In this document: piece after piece, positions 10,497 to 20,623 of the stretch
Numbering within the stretch: the stretch's first letter is position 1
Layout of the letters: every line of letters starts with the position of its first letter
NCBI GenBank assembly: GCA_947504185.1
Contig: CANNGJ010000011.1
Coordinates: forward strand, 32,822 to 96,821
Reading direction: 5' to 3'
From: an uncultured Tenacibaculum sp.
GTDB lineage: Bacteria > Bacteroidota > Bacteroidia > Flavobacteriales > Flavobacteriaceae
Length of the DNA: 64,000 nt
The notes under the pieces: model-generated
The model's input: the letters and a program-made list of their open reading frames with translations, nothing else
Told to the model about the DNA's origin: nothing
Database searches by the model: none
Translations under genes and position numbers: made by a program

Positions 10497-11915
10497 ATGC
10501 GCATTTTAGAACGCATCCTTACACGCTCAATTTTTCTACTGGCAATTTTCATGACTTTTGGTTTATCAAGTTGTAAACAAAGCACTAGAAACGCTTCCAC
10601 ACCAACCGATGATACTCTTAATAAAGAATTAGTAACCGCTGCTAAAGAAGCCTATATATTTTCTTACCCATTGGTAATGTATTACCAAACTATGTATTTA
10701 CAGGCATTAAACCCTAAAGGTGGTGTTGGCATGAATAAATGGTTGAATCTAGGGGTAAGTAGCCCACAAGATACTACCATTGTTACCCCAAATAATGATA
10801 GTCCGTATAGCTATGCTTGGGTAGATCTACGAGCAGAGCCCTATGTACTCACTTTGCCCAAAATAGAAGCCAAACGATTTTATACTTCCCAATGGAATGA
10901 TATGTATGGCTTTGTGTTAGACAATGCTGGTTCGGTAGGTGATGGAAATGATGGAGTTCGGGTATTATTAGCAGCTCCTGATTATTCAGGAGAACTGCCT
11001 AAAGGAGTAAACCGAATTATAAAAGGAGAGAGTTCTATTTTAGGGTCTCTAACTAGAACCCAGTTGATTGGTATGAAAGATTTACCACGCGTAAAAGAAA
11101 TTCAAAAGGAATACAAGTTAGAACCTTTGAGTTCTTATCTCGGAACAGAAGCTCCTTCGCCTGCGCCTGTCATAAATTGGCTTAAATGGAAAGCAGGAAG
11201 CGAAACCAAACCCGATTTCTGGAAATATGCTGGATTCATCTCTCAATTTTTAACAAAAAATGTAGCCGATAAAGCAAAATGGGATGCCTTGGCAAAATTT
11301 GGCTTCAAACAGGGCGAAGATTGGGAGGTTTCCAAATTAGATAAGGAGCATAAACAGGCACTTCTTCAAGGACAAAAAGAAGCTTTAACTTACCTACATG
11401 ATTTAGCTTCTAAACCTTTTGATCCTAAAAAATTCTTTAATCCCAGAAAAGGTTTTAAGAATATAAAACATCCCTATGAGCAACGTGCTTTAGGTGTAAT
11501 GGCAGGTATTTTTGGAAACACAAAAAACATTTCTGTGTATTATGGATTTCAGAAAGATGTTAAGGGCAATATTCCTGATGCCAGTAAATCGGTTTATACC
11601 TTAACTTTTAAAGCAGGGGAATTACCAAAGGTGAATAATTTTTGGAGTATTACGATGTACAGTTTACCAAACCGTTGGTTAGTACCAAATGAGTTAAATC
11701 GATATAGTATAGGCAGTGCATCAACCAATATGAAAGCAAACAAAGATGGGTCTTTGACTCTTTATATACAACCCAAAAACCCAGATGGAGAGAAAGAAGG
11801 CAACTGGTTGCCCTCCCCAAATGGTCCTTTTTGGATTGTTTTGCGTTGTTATGGTCCTGACGAAAGTATTATAAAAGGTACATGGCAAGAACCTGCGTTA
11901 GCTCCAGTGAAATAG
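10497..11915 (+). CDS. DUF1254/DUF1214 domain lipoprotein
   Basis: Lipobox LSSC; AYIFSYPLVMYYQTMY, TPNNDSPYSYAWVDLRAEP; tandem with preceding paralog. Confidence 0.88.
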   Translation: MRILERILTRSIFLLAIFMTFGLSSCKQSTRNASTPTDDTLNKELVTAAKEAYIFSYPLVMYYQTMYLQALNPKGGVGMNKWLNLGVSSPQDTTIVTPNNDSPYSYAWVDLRAEPYVLTLPKIEAKRFYTSQWNDMYGFVLDNAGSVGDGNDGVRVLLAAPDYSGELPKGVNRIIKGESSILGSLTRTQLIGMKDLPRVKEIQKEYKLEPLSSYLGTEAPSPAPVINWLKWKAGSETKPDFWKYAGFISQFLTKNVADKAKWDALAKFGFKQGEDWEVSKLDKEHKQALLQGQKEALTYLHDLASKPFDPKKFFNPRKGFKNIKHPYEQRALGVMAGIFGNTKNISVYYGFQKDVKGNIPDASKSVYTLTFKAGELPKVNNFWSITMYSLPNRWLVPNELNRYSIGSASTNMKANKDGSLTLYIQPKNPDGEKEGNWLPSPNGPFWIVLRCYGPDESIIKGTWQEPALAPVK

Positions 11916-11994
11916 CAATTTATTTGCTACTTAAAAAGATAAAATTCAAACACCTTTGTAAAATGATTTTGAAAGAGTTTTTTTAAGTAAACGA

Positions 11995-12057
11995 CCTCGG
12001 AGCAAGATCACGAGGCATTCGTAAGAAAAAAACATTAAAATTTCGAAGCAAGCTTCG
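11995..12057. repeat. Two small intergenic hairpin units
   Basis: CCTCG...CGAGG (11995-12015) and CGAAGCAAGCTTCG (12044-12057). Confidence 0.5.
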
Positions 12058-12154
12058 GAGCATTTAAATCTCGATTATCGAGTAAAGATTCTATAAGTGC
12101 GTAAGCTAATAAAGTTCAAATTTATTAAGTCAAAATCACATTAACTACTACGTT

Positions 12155-12199
12155 CTTGAATTAATTCAAGACCATTTGTGTTTTTGTAACCTAAATTTA
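12155..12199 (+). promoter_or_regulatory. Palindrome site 2 plus -7 box upstream of csbD
   Basis: CTTGAATTAATTCAAG 12155-12170; 21 bp; TAAATTTA 12192-12199. Confidence 0.75.
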
Positions 12200-12256
12200 C
12201 GATTCTATTTAAATATCATATAATTTCTATTAAAATAAAACTAAAAAAACAAAACA

Positions 12257-12676
12257 ATGAACAAAGACATTTTACAAGGTGAATGGAAAGAAGTTAAAGG
12301 CGCTGTTAAATCTTGGTGGGGAAATCTTACCAACGATGAAGTAGAAGAAACTGCTGGTGAGCAAGTAAAATTTGAAGGTTTACTTCAAAAGAAATTTGGA
12401 AAATCTAAAGAAGAGGCTATAAAAGAAGTTAATGACTTTTTAAAAACTAACCATGCTATTAAAGGAAATGCTAAAATAGCAGAAGGTTACTTTAAAAATA
12501 AATGGGGAAGCCTTACAGGTTCTGATGTTACTCAAATTAAAGGCACTTTAGAGTCTGTGGCAGGTTATGCTCAAAAATATGTAGGCGTTGAAGGCGAAAA
12601 ACTTCGTAAAGAGATTGTTGAAGCTATAAAATCTACAGATTTTGAAGATTATAAGAAAACTTTTGGGGATAATTAA
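12257..12676 (+). CDS. CsbD-family stress protein, two CsbD-like segments
   Basis: LQGEWKEVKGAVKSWWGNLTNDE and AKIAEGYFKNKWGSLTGSDVTQIKG repeats. Confidence 0.85.
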   Translation: MNKDILQGEWKEVKGAVKSWWGNLTNDEVEETAGEQVKFEGLLQKKFGKSKEEAIKEVNDFLKTNHAIKGNAKIAEGYFKNKWGSLTGSDVTQIKGTLESVAGYAQKYVGVEGEKLRKEIVEAIKSTDFEDYKKTFGDN

Positions 12677-12711
12677 ACGTATTCCTATATAACACTTAAA
12701 GGTTTCTTATT

Positions 12712-12743
12712 AAGTCCATCTTTTTCTTGATGGACTTTTTTTG
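12712..12743 (+). terminator. Rho-independent terminator
   Basis: AAGTCCATC-TTTTTCTT-GATGGACTT followed by T-run. Confidence 0.88.
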
Positions 12744-12758
12744 TTGAGACAAGTTTTT

Positions 12759-13862
12759 TTATAAACCAAAATCAAAACTATATCTAAATCCAAGAGTTAT
12801 AACGTTAATTGTATTATTAAAACTCACTCCTTTTGAGTCACTTATTCTTGCATCTAAATATATACGTGTTTTAGGGTCTAAATAATAGTTTATTCCTAAT
12901 ATATAATGCTTTAAGCTATAATCATCTTTATAACTTACTGAACTTTTGGTTTTTTCAGAAAGATTAAAACCGCCTTCAAAAACCCATTTTTTAGTAAGAT
13001 TGTATCTTATTAATAACTCGGAACCTCTCGTAGGAAAACTAATTGCTGTACTATCGTTTAGCACTAAAATTTCATCTTCATTTACTGAATAAGTAAGAGC
13101 TCCATAGAGCTTTTTTCTTTTATATTTTACACCTACAACAACGTTTTCGGTTCTTTTACCAATGTCTTGTATAAAGACTTGATTTTGCTTTGTAATGCCT
13201 CCATTATTGTATGCAACACCTACAATTGTGCTTGGAAATAATCTGTACTGTAAAGATGCTCCGTAGTTTTTAAACGCTCTATAAAGTTGCGTTTGTAAGC
13301 CAATTTTTAGTTTTCCAAATTGATTTCTATATTGAATAGATTTATCTGCTCGACCTGTACCTTTCCATCCACCATCTGTATTTCCTGTATATATACCATT
13401 AGAATTACCTCCAAAAACTGAAAAATTATCGGTAAGTCCAGCGATATCGTAATAAACTCCCCATTGTTTTCCTACAGTTAGAATTCCCCATTTTTTATGT
13501 GATAGACCTACATAAGCCAATCGCGATTTAAAGGGTTCTTTTTTTATTTGTGGATTAGCTAAAAACTCGGTACTTGTACTAGCATCGTTATTAAAATCAA
13601 CACCATCAATAATATGAATACCATACTCTAACTTTGCGAAAATTTTTGTGTGTGCATTAACATCTCTAGCTATATTAACACCAATTCTTGGTGAATTTTC
13701 TTGTAATTCTGTATCGCCATCAAAACTGGCTGCTTGTACACGTAAACTTCCATAAAAACTCAATGAGTCTAAAACCTTTGTGGTTTCATTTTGCGATTGT
13801 AGTGTAGTTAACATAGTTAACCACATAAAACAGGTGAGTAATATTGTGCTATTCTTTATCAT
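12759..13862 (-). CDS. Outer-membrane porin
   Basis: Signal peptide; LSFYGSLRVQAASFDGD start, KWGILTVGKQWGVYYDIAG, C-terminal aromatic FRYSFDFGL. Confidence 0.78.
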   Translation of the reverse strand: MIKNSTILLTCFMWLTMLTTLQSQNETTKVLDSLSFYGSLRVQAASFDGDTELQENSPRIGVNIARDVNAHTKIFAKLEYGIHIIDGVDFNNDASTSTEFLANPQIKKEPFKSRLAYVGLSHKKWGILTVGKQWGVYYDIAGLTDNFSVFGGNSNGIYTGNTDGGWKGTGRADKSIQYRNQFGKLKIGLQTQLYRAFKNYGASLQYRLFPSTIVGVAYNNGGITKQNQVFIQDIGKRTENVVVGVKYKRKKLYGALTYSVNEDEILVLNDSTAISFPTRGSELLIRYNLTKKWVFEGGFNLSEKTKSSVSYKDDYSLKHYILGINYYLDPKTRIYLDARISDSKGVSFNNTINVITLGFRYSFDFGL

Positions 13863-13898
13863 TAGCTCCTACTTTGTGTTTGGTTAAAAACACTCTAT

Positions 13899-15356
13899 TT
13901 ACATTAAAGGTGAAAACAGTCGAGCTATTCGCTCTAAAACTTGAGTAAAGTAAGGTCTTTCTTTCCATTCTTGCAATTTAATTTCTTCTGAATCCTGTAA
14001 ATCATATAAAAAATCTTGCTTTAATTCTTCAGATAATTTCTTATCGAATACAATAGCATTGACTTCAAAATTTAAATCAAAACTTCTATTATCTAAATTA
14101 GCAGTGCCAACAAACGACACAAAACTATCGCAGACCATTGTTTTTGCATGTACAAATCCTTTTTGATACTTAAAAATTTGTACTCCAGCTTCCAATAAAT
14201 CTTGATAGTACGAGTTAGAAGCTGCATTTACAAAAGCAGAGTCTGAAATCCCTGGTATAATTAATTTTATAGACACACCGCTTAATGCCATAATCATTAG
14301 AGCATCTGTATATGATTTTTCTGGAATAAAATAGGGTGTGGTAATTAAAATTTCTTCCCTAGATAGTAAAATGGCTTGAATTAAAGCGTACATGATATTC
14401 GGATAAGCCGAATCTGGTCCACTTGAAGATATTTGTACGAGTTTATTACCAAAGCAAAAATCGGTTTGTATTGTCGGGAAATAATCATGCGAAAAAGGGA
14501 CGTTATCCTTTGCGCAAAAATTCCAATCGGTTAAAAATATGTGCTGTAAATCCAAAACGGCTTGTCCCGTAATTTTTAAGTGAGTATCTCTCCAGAATAA
14601 TTTATTTTTATTATTGTAAGGTGCCGTATTTATGTATTTGTCAGAGATATTGATGCCGCCAACAAAACCAATCTTACCATCAATAACTATTATTTTTCGA
14701 TGGTTTCTGTAATTTAATCTATTTGCTAATACTATTAGTTTTATTTTGTAAAAAGGTGCTGTTGCTACACCTTTAGTTTTTAATTGTTTAATGAGATTCT
14801 TTCTAATACTTTGACTCCCAAAGTCATCGTAAATAAGTCTAACTTTAATGCCTTGATTAACTTTTTCTACTAAAATATTAGCGATTTCATTTCCTATAAT
14901 ATCATTTTCAAAAATGTAATATTCAATATGGATGTGGTGTTTAGCCTGTTTTAATGCCAATAAAACTTCTGGATATTTTGTTTCTCCGTTTCTTAAAAGT
15001 TGCGTTTCGTTATTAATTGTTATTAGGCTTGCCTTTGGTGTTATAATATTGGCTAGTTGGTAAAAATAGGCTAGCGTAGATTTGTTTTGGTTTAATAAAT
15101 TTCCTGAAAATAATTTTATTTGTTCTTCTAATTCTTTATGGTCAAAAATGTCACTGCTTAATTTTTTCTTGTACATTTTACTTTTTCGATAATTTATACC
15201 AATTGAAAAGTAAAGTATTATGCCTAATATAGGTACAAATAAAACCAGTATTACATAAATAAGCGCTTTAGTGGTATTGGTGGTATCTAAAATGATTTTA
15301 ACACAAATAGCCAAAATAACAATGTAGTACACTATCATTAATAAAGGATACTCCAT
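13899..15356 (-). CDS. cls: Cardiolipin synthase
   Basis: Two TM segments plus HKD motifs NHRKIIVIDGKIGFVGG and HAKTMVCDSFVSFVGTANLDNRSFDLN. Confidence 0.96.
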   Translation of the reverse strand: MEYPLLMIVYYIVILAICVKIILDTTNTTKALIYVILVLFVPILGIILYFSIGINYRKSKMYKKKLSSDIFDHKELEEQIKLFSGNLLNQNKSTLAYFYQLANIITPKASLITINNETQLLRNGETKYPEVLLALKQAKHHIHIEYYIFENDIIGNEIANILVEKVNQGIKVRLIYDDFGSQSIRKNLIKQLKTKGVATAPFYKIKLIVLANRLNYRNHRKIIVIDGKIGFVGGINISDKYINTAPYNNKNKLFWRDTHLKITGQAVLDLQHIFLTDWNFCAKDNVPFSHDYFPTIQTDFCFGNKLVQISSSGPDSAYPNIMYALIQAILLSREEILITTPYFIPEKSYTDALMIMALSGVSIKLIIPGISDSAFVNAASNSYYQDLLEAGVQIFKYQKGFVHAKTMVCDSFVSFVGTANLDNRSFDLNFEVNAIVFDKKLSEELKQDFLYDLQDSEEIKLQEWKERPYFTQVLERIARLFSPLM

Positions 15357-15371
15357 GTTTTAATTATTTTG

Positions 15372-16196
15372 TTAGATATGCACTTCTGTTCCTTCTCGGG
15401 CAAGAAAACAATTTGGGAATCTTTTTTGACATTGTTTTTCGACCTTTCTTAAAAATGCATCATCATGGTCAGGGTCATGATGGGTAAGGTAAAGCCGTTT
15501 TACATTGGCTCTTTCTGCCACTTCAATTGCTTGTTCCCAACTACTATGTCCCCAGCCTTTAAAATTAGGTAATTCTTCGGGCGTGTATTGAGCTTCGTGT
15601 ATTAAGATATCAGCATCTTTTGCTAATTTTACAACATTCTCATCTATATCTGTTCCATGTTCTACATCCGTACAAAAAACAACAACTTTGTTATTTGTCT
15701 CAACTCGATATCCTTGTGCGCCACCAGGATGGTTATGACTATTAACTAGTACGCGGCCATCAGGAAATATAGCTTCTTTGATTTTTCTTAAATCAAAATC
15801 AAATTTAGCTCCCATATTTTCCAGTTTAATAGGGAAATAGGTGTTTTCCATTTGTCTTGACAATACTTCTTTTAAATCATTTATGGTAAGTTTTTCTCCA
15901 TAAGCTACTAAAAGTATCTCTTTGGTCGAATCATAGGCTGGATCAAAAAATGGAAAGCCTTGAATATGATCCCAATGAAAATGGGAAAAACCAATAATGA
16001 TCCTTTGGTTTGGAAAGAATGTTTTTTCCATGAGTTCTTTTCCCAAATTTCTAATACCACTACCACTATCAAAAACTACGATGTCGTCTTGCTCTTCTCT
16101 AAAAAGTGCTACACATGTAGTATTGCCACCAAATTCTTGAAAATCTTTATCACAAATAGGAATTGAACCTCTAGTTCCATAAAATTTAACTCGCAT
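15372..16196 (-). CDS. MBL-fold metallohydrolase (ORF track start 16304 is probably too long)
   Basis: MRVKFYGTRGSIPICD start; FSHFHWDHIQGFPFF metal-binding motif; LTHHDPDHDD. Confidence 0.87.
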   Translation of the reverse strand: MRVKFYGTRGSIPICDKDFQEFGGNTTCVALFREEQDDIVVFDSGSGIRNLGKELMEKTFFPNQRIIIGFSHFHWDHIQGFPFFDPAYDSTKEILLVAYGEKLTINDLKEVLSRQMENTYFPIKLENMGAKFDFDLRKIKEAIFPDGRVLVNSHNHPGGAQGYRVETNNKVVVFCTDVEHGTDIDENVVKLAKDADILIHEAQYTPEELPNFKGWGHSSWEQAIEVAERANVKRLYLTHHDPDHDDAFLRKVEKQCQKRFPNCFLAREGTEVHI

Positions 16197-16272
16197 TTTA
16201 TTCGCTTTATGATTATAAAATATGTTTATTATGAGTAAGTTAAGGAATTTATATTTATGTATAGATAGAAAA

Positions 16273-16299
16273 GGGCGTAGTAAATCTTTTACTACGCCC
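16273..16299 (-). terminator. Strong hairpin, probable terminator of the 16348-16815 gene
   Basis: GGGCGTAGTAAA-TCT-TTTACTACGCCC. Confidence 0.65.
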
Positions 16300-16347
16300 A
16301 CCAACCATCATCAAACACTAACCATTAACTATTAATGAATGGTATTT

Positions 16348-16815
16348 TTACCTTTTAAGAGGTAGGTTTTCATATAACTTATAGTTTATTGCATTCCTAA
16401 TATACTCCTCTATTTGAAAAAACTGCATTGCCGTTGTTGGCGAAACTTTTTTTGCAATTTTTTTATAGGTTTGTTTTATGTTTTTTTCTGCTTGCCTGTT
16501 TAGTTTATGAACCTGATTCATAAATTTTCCTTGGTCGTCATTTTCGCCTTCCGAATATAAAAAAACATATTGCCCGATTAGCTTTACTCTTTCCCTTGCC
16601 AGTTGTTTTCTTTTTACTTCATAGGCATTGTACAAATTCCAAAATTCGGAATCTAAAAATGATGGAATAGTTATATTGTCTGCAATAAAGTCTTTTTTTG
16701 CTTTACCAAGCAGGCTTTCTATTAATTCTATTTCGGTTTCAAATTCTTGGGCTAGTGTATTTTGTGTTGTTAGCCCAACCGTTATTAACATTATAATAAA
16801 AATTGCTTTGTTCAT
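16348..16815 (-). CDS. Hypothetical exported protein
   Basis: Signal peptide MNKAIFIIMLITVGLTTQNTLAQ; helical, charged. Confidence 0.5.
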   Translation of the reverse strand: MNKAIFIIMLITVGLTTQNTLAQEFETEIELIESLLGKAKKDFIADNITIPSFLDSEFWNLYNAYEVKRKQLARERVKLIGQYVFLYSEGENDDQGKFMNQVHKLNRQAEKNIKQTYKKIAKKVSPTTAMQFFQIEEYIRNAINYKLYENLPLKR

Positions 16816-16879
16816 TTTAAAAAAATTAAAGTTTATATAAGTATAGTGACGGTAAACCTAGCACTAAGCACAGATTATG

Positions 16880-17560
16880 TTATGATTTTCCTGCTTTTTT
16901 TTTAAAGGTTTCAAACCACATTTTAAATGCTTTTTTTCTAGTTAAAGCATTGGCATGGTGTTGCTCTTTTCTTATTTTTCGTTTTTCTTTTAGCTCATCT
17001 ATTTTAGCTTGTAATTTAGCTTTTCTTTCTTCATTAGCATCTTTAAAACTTTGTTTAGCTTCTTCTATGTCTTTATCTAATTGATCAAGATCTTCTTGTA
17101 TAGATTTATTTATTTCCTCATCTACATTTATTCGTTCTATGTCAGATACTTCTCCTAGAGCGGTATCTATTGGTGTTGTCCAATCCTCGTAAACATGAGA
17201 GATGACCATAGATGCCCCATTGGGCATTTCTCTACCAAAAGCATATAGAATATCTTCTTGAGAGTCATAGTTTAATAAATCTCCTAACGATCCAAACAGT
17301 GTACCAAAAGCAGTTCCTAACAAAAAGCCTGCAGGCCCACCTAAAAGTCCTACAAGCCCTCCGGAAAGAGCGCCAAAAGCGGTAAGCTCAAAATCTTGAC
17401 CTCTTTCATCTTTAAGTGATACACTTCCATTAGCACTTTTTTCTAAAACATAGGTTTCTGCTAATGAGATTTCGTTTTTAAAGTTTAAGTCTCTTAACTT
17501 TTCTATTACTTTATAGGCTTCGGTTTGATCTTTTACCAAAAATTTGATTACTTTTTCCAT
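16880..17560 (-). CDS. DUF1269-like protein, copy A
   Basis: Gly-rich FGALSGGLVGLLGGPAGFLLGTAFGTLFG; paralogous to 28449-29126. Confidence 0.75.
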   Translation of the reverse strand: MEKVIKFLVKDQTEAYKVIEKLRDLNFKNEISLAETYVLEKSANGSVSLKDERGQDFELTAFGALSGGLVGLLGGPAGFLLGTAFGTLFGSLGDLLNYDSQEDILYAFGREMPNGASMVISHVYEDWTTPIDTALGEVSDIERINVDEEINKSIQEDLDQLDKDIEEAKQSFKDANEERKAKLQAKIDELKEKRKIRKEQHHANALTRKKAFKMWFETFKKKAGKS

Positions 17561-17637
17561 TTTTGAATGTTTAAATGATTAATTATAGTTATAGATGCTT
17601 ATTCAGTATGAGATACTGAAAGTTAAATTTTACCCTA

Positions 17638-17682
17638 TAAAGGTATTGTTCGTAAAATGAGAGTTTCTTGAATTAGTTCAAG
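17638..17682 (-). promoter_or_regulatory. Palindrome site 3 plus -7 box upstream of DUF1269 copy A
   Basis: CTTGAACTAATTCAAG (sense), core 17667-17682; 21 bp; TACCTTTA at 17645-17638. Confidence 0.72.
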
Positions 17683-17952
17683 AATGGATTTAATAAATGA
17701 CTTCAATATGTAGATAGTCCGAAAAATTAATCATCCTAATTGATTGCAGAAATCTTTGAAAATCAAGTTATCTTAACTACTTCTTTTTGCGTAACTCTAT
17801 AATGCGGTTTCTTCAAACAAATTCAAAATCTAATAAAATAGATAGTATATATTAATATACTTAGTAAATGGGACTTTATACCCTCGAAACTAATCTTCAT
17901 ACATTAAATAGAAATAACATTTTTAAATCTCTGTATTTTAGTAATCTTAATT

Positions 17953-18960
17953 ATGGACAACAAAACAATCATCAAAGTCATTATCCACTCATTATTTTGG
18001 ATATCCTATATCATTGTACTATTCGTATTTGCCCCTCTTTGTTATGACGATTTAAACGTAAACACATATTCTAAAATTGAAATCAGTTTTTTATTTATAG
18101 TAGCTAGTATTACTTACCTAAATGACCAATTGCTATTACCTTATTTCTTTAAAAAGAAGTCTTATATTCTCTATACTTTAATTGCATTTGGTTTAATACT
18201 ATTGGCTACATTTCTATATTGTTATTATGTATTAGGTTGTGTAGATAGTCTTTTAGCCTGTTATTCGGATGATCTTTGGATTATCGCTCTACCTTTCGTT
18301 TTATTATCCTTTATCTGGGTAGTTTTAGAATTTTCTAAAAAGCAAAATGAGCTAGATAAAGCACATAGTGATAAGATTGAATCTGAGTTGAAATTTTTAA
18401 AAGCACAAATAAATCCACATGTATTATTTAATAGTTTAAACACTATATACGCAAAATCGGTAAAGGAAAATGATGAAATTGCTGAATTGATTTTAATACT
18501 ATCAGAAAATTTAAAATATATTTTAAATCAAAGTAATGACACATTTGTAGATCTTGAAAAAGAGATAACTTTTATCGAAAACTATCTAGAATTTCAAAAA
18601 TTACGAACACAAGGCATTAATAATATTATTTATAATAAAGAAGTTGATTCTTATAACCATTCAATTGCACCGCTCATTTTAATTGATTTTATAGAAAATG
18701 CATTTAAACATTCCACTTATAAAGATGATGAGTTAAGCGATATTACTATTAATTTAAGTATCAAGGATGGAAAAATACATTTTACTTGTATGAATGAATT
18801 TCATTTGGCTAACACTCATCAAGAAAATTATGAGACCTCTCAAATAGGATTAAAAAATTTAAAGCAAAGGTTAGAATTAATATATAAAAACAAGTATGCG
18901 TTAAATTTTAATAAAGATAACGGAGTATTTATTGTAGATTTAAAGATTGATTTAGAATGA
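17953..18960 (+). CDS. LytS-type sensor histidine kinase
   Basis: KAQINPHVLFNSLNTIYA (His_kinase) and IDFIENAFKHS. Confidence 0.92.
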   Translation: MDNKTIIKVIIHSLFWISYIIVLFVFAPLCYDDLNVNTYSKIEISFLFIVASITYLNDQLLLPYFFKKKSYILYTLIAFGLILLATFLYCYYVLGCVDSLLACYSDDLWIIALPFVLLSFIWVVLEFSKKQNELDKAHSDKIESELKFLKAQINPHVLFNSLNTIYAKSVKENDEIAELILILSENLKYILNQSNDTFVDLEKEITFIENYLEFQKLRTQGINNIIYNKEVDSYNHSIAPLILIDFIENAFKHSTYKDDELSDITINLSIKDGKIHFTCMNEFHLANTHQENYETSQIGLKNLKQRLELIYKNKYALNFNKDNGVFIVDLKIDLE

Positions 18961-19676
18961 ACTGTATAATTATAGAAGACGAAGTTCCTGCACAAGAAGT
19001 ACTCATTGGTTATATCGAAAAAATACCAGAATTAAAACTTTTAAAAGTTTATAATTCGGCACTTAAGGCAAATACGGTATTGCAAAATGAAACTGTAGAT
19101 GTTATTTTTTTAGATATTAATTTGCCTAATATTTCAGGAATGAGTTATCTAAAAACACTCAAAAATCCGCCAATGGTGATAATGACTACTGCGTATTCTA
19201 ATTATGCAGTTGAGAGTTTTGAATATGATGCTATTATAGACTATTTAGTAAAGCCATTTAATTTTGAGCGCTTTTTAAAGGCTATAAACAAAATAGAGTT
19301 AATAAAGCAAGACAAAGTTCTAGACGTTCAATATCAATCTATTAATGATATTAGTAAAACCGGAGAATTTGTATTTATAAAGGTTGATAAAACACTACAC
19401 AAAATAAGCTTAAATACCATTATCTATGTACAATCTGATAGAAACTATGTAACTGTTGTAAGTAAAGCGTTAAATCTTACGTTTATTGACTCTTTAAAAA
19501 ATTGGACAAGTTATTTAAATCAAAGTAATTTCCTTCAAATCCATAGGTCTTTCATTATAAACATAAATTATATAGAAAAGCTTACAGGAAATCTTGTATA
19601 TATCGATAAACAAAAAATACCTGTAGGTAAAACTTATAAAGAAGATTTGTTTAAAAGGGTAAAGCCTATCAATTAA
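18957..19676 (+). CDS. LytTR-family response regulator
   Basis: REC (IIIEDEVPAQE, FLDINLP, KPF) plus LytTR (VQSDRNYVTV, LQIHRSFIININYIEK); overlaps kinase stop. Confidence 0.94.
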   Translation: MNCIIIEDEVPAQEVLIGYIEKIPELKLLKVYNSALKANTVLQNETVDVIFLDINLPNISGMSYLKTLKNPPMVIMTTAYSNYAVESFEYDAIIDYLVKPFNFERFLKAINKIELIKQDKVLDVQYQSINDISKTGEFVFIKVDKTLHKISLNTIIYVQSDRNYVTVVSKALNLTFIDSLKNWTSYLNQSNFLQIHRSFIININYIEKLTGNLVYIDKQKIPVGKTYKEDLFKRVKPIN

Positions 19677-19812
19677 AGTAATTTTTCTTTTTCTAATATA
19701 CTTAGCAAAATTTATTTCATACCTAACTAACTTCCCTTTGTACACTTAATTTGAATTCAAGATTTCTACTGCTGTATTTTAGTTGAAATAATAATTCAAA
19801 TTTCAAATAGAT

Positions 19813-20613
19813 ATGAAAAGACGAAAATTTATAGGAAACGCTATATCGTTTTCACTACTTATGGTATTTCATAGAGAAGCACAAGCATTGTCAAAATTAA
19901 ATATGGAAAAAGGAGAGGCATTAGAACCTAGTACTAGTCGATTTAAAAAAATTACACTTTATACATCTAAACTAAATGCACAATACGATTTCTACAACAA
20001 GATATTAGGTTTTCGCATTATTAATAAAGATGAAAAGCAATTTTCAATGCAACTTGGCGAATCTGTATTACAATTTAAAGAAGTAAAGGATGGCACAGAA
20101 CCTTTGTATCATTATGCAATTAACATCCCTTCAAATAAATATAATGAAGCAAAAAAATGGCTTTCGGACAGAACAACATTACTATTAAACGGAAATGGTG
20201 GAGACCTATTTTATTTTGACTTTTGGGATGCTCATGCTATGTATTTTAAAGACCCTTCAGGAAATATCGGTGAGTTAATAGCAAGACATACATTAAACAA
20301 TGATAGCGATGGTGAATTTGGTGTTTCAGATTTGCTATGTGTAAGCGAAATAGGTACACCAGTTAATAATCCTTCTGATTTTGCTTCCGAGTTAAAAAAG
20401 GAATATGGATTAAATCCTTATGTAGGATCCATGTTTATTGGAGATGAAAACGGAATGTTTGTAGTTGTACCAGTTAACAGACCTTGGTATCCTGAATATA
20501 AAGTAAAAGCGAATATTCATCCAACAGATATATATATATATCAGGTAAAGGAAAGGAAACCTATCAATATAAAGATTATCCGTATAAAATTAAACATAAA
20601 AAATAAATTTTAA
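19813..20613 (+). CDS. VOC/glyoxalase-like protein with N-terminal export signal
   Basis: MKRRKFIGNAISFSLLM signal; KITLYTSKLNAQYDFYNKILGFRI and MYFKDPSGNIGELI. Confidence 0.72.
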   Translation: MKRRKFIGNAISFSLLMVFHREAQALSKLNMEKGEALEPSTSRFKKITLYTSKLNAQYDFYNKILGFRIINKDEKQFSMQLGESVLQFKEVKDGTEPLYHYAINIPSNKYNEAKKWLSDRTTLLLNGNGGDLFYFDFWDAHAMYFKDPSGNIGELIARHTLNNDSDGEFGVSDLLCVSEIGTPVNNPSDFASELKKEYGLNPYVGSMFIGDENGMFVVVPVNRPWYPEYKVKANIHPTDIYIYQVKERKPINIKIIRIKLNIKNKF

Positions 20614-20623
20614 AACCTAGATT

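Noticed and set aside
19749-19765. TTTGAATTCAAGAT as a sixth palindrome site
   Set aside because: Lacks the central 4 bp and has no TAnnTTTR at 21 bp.
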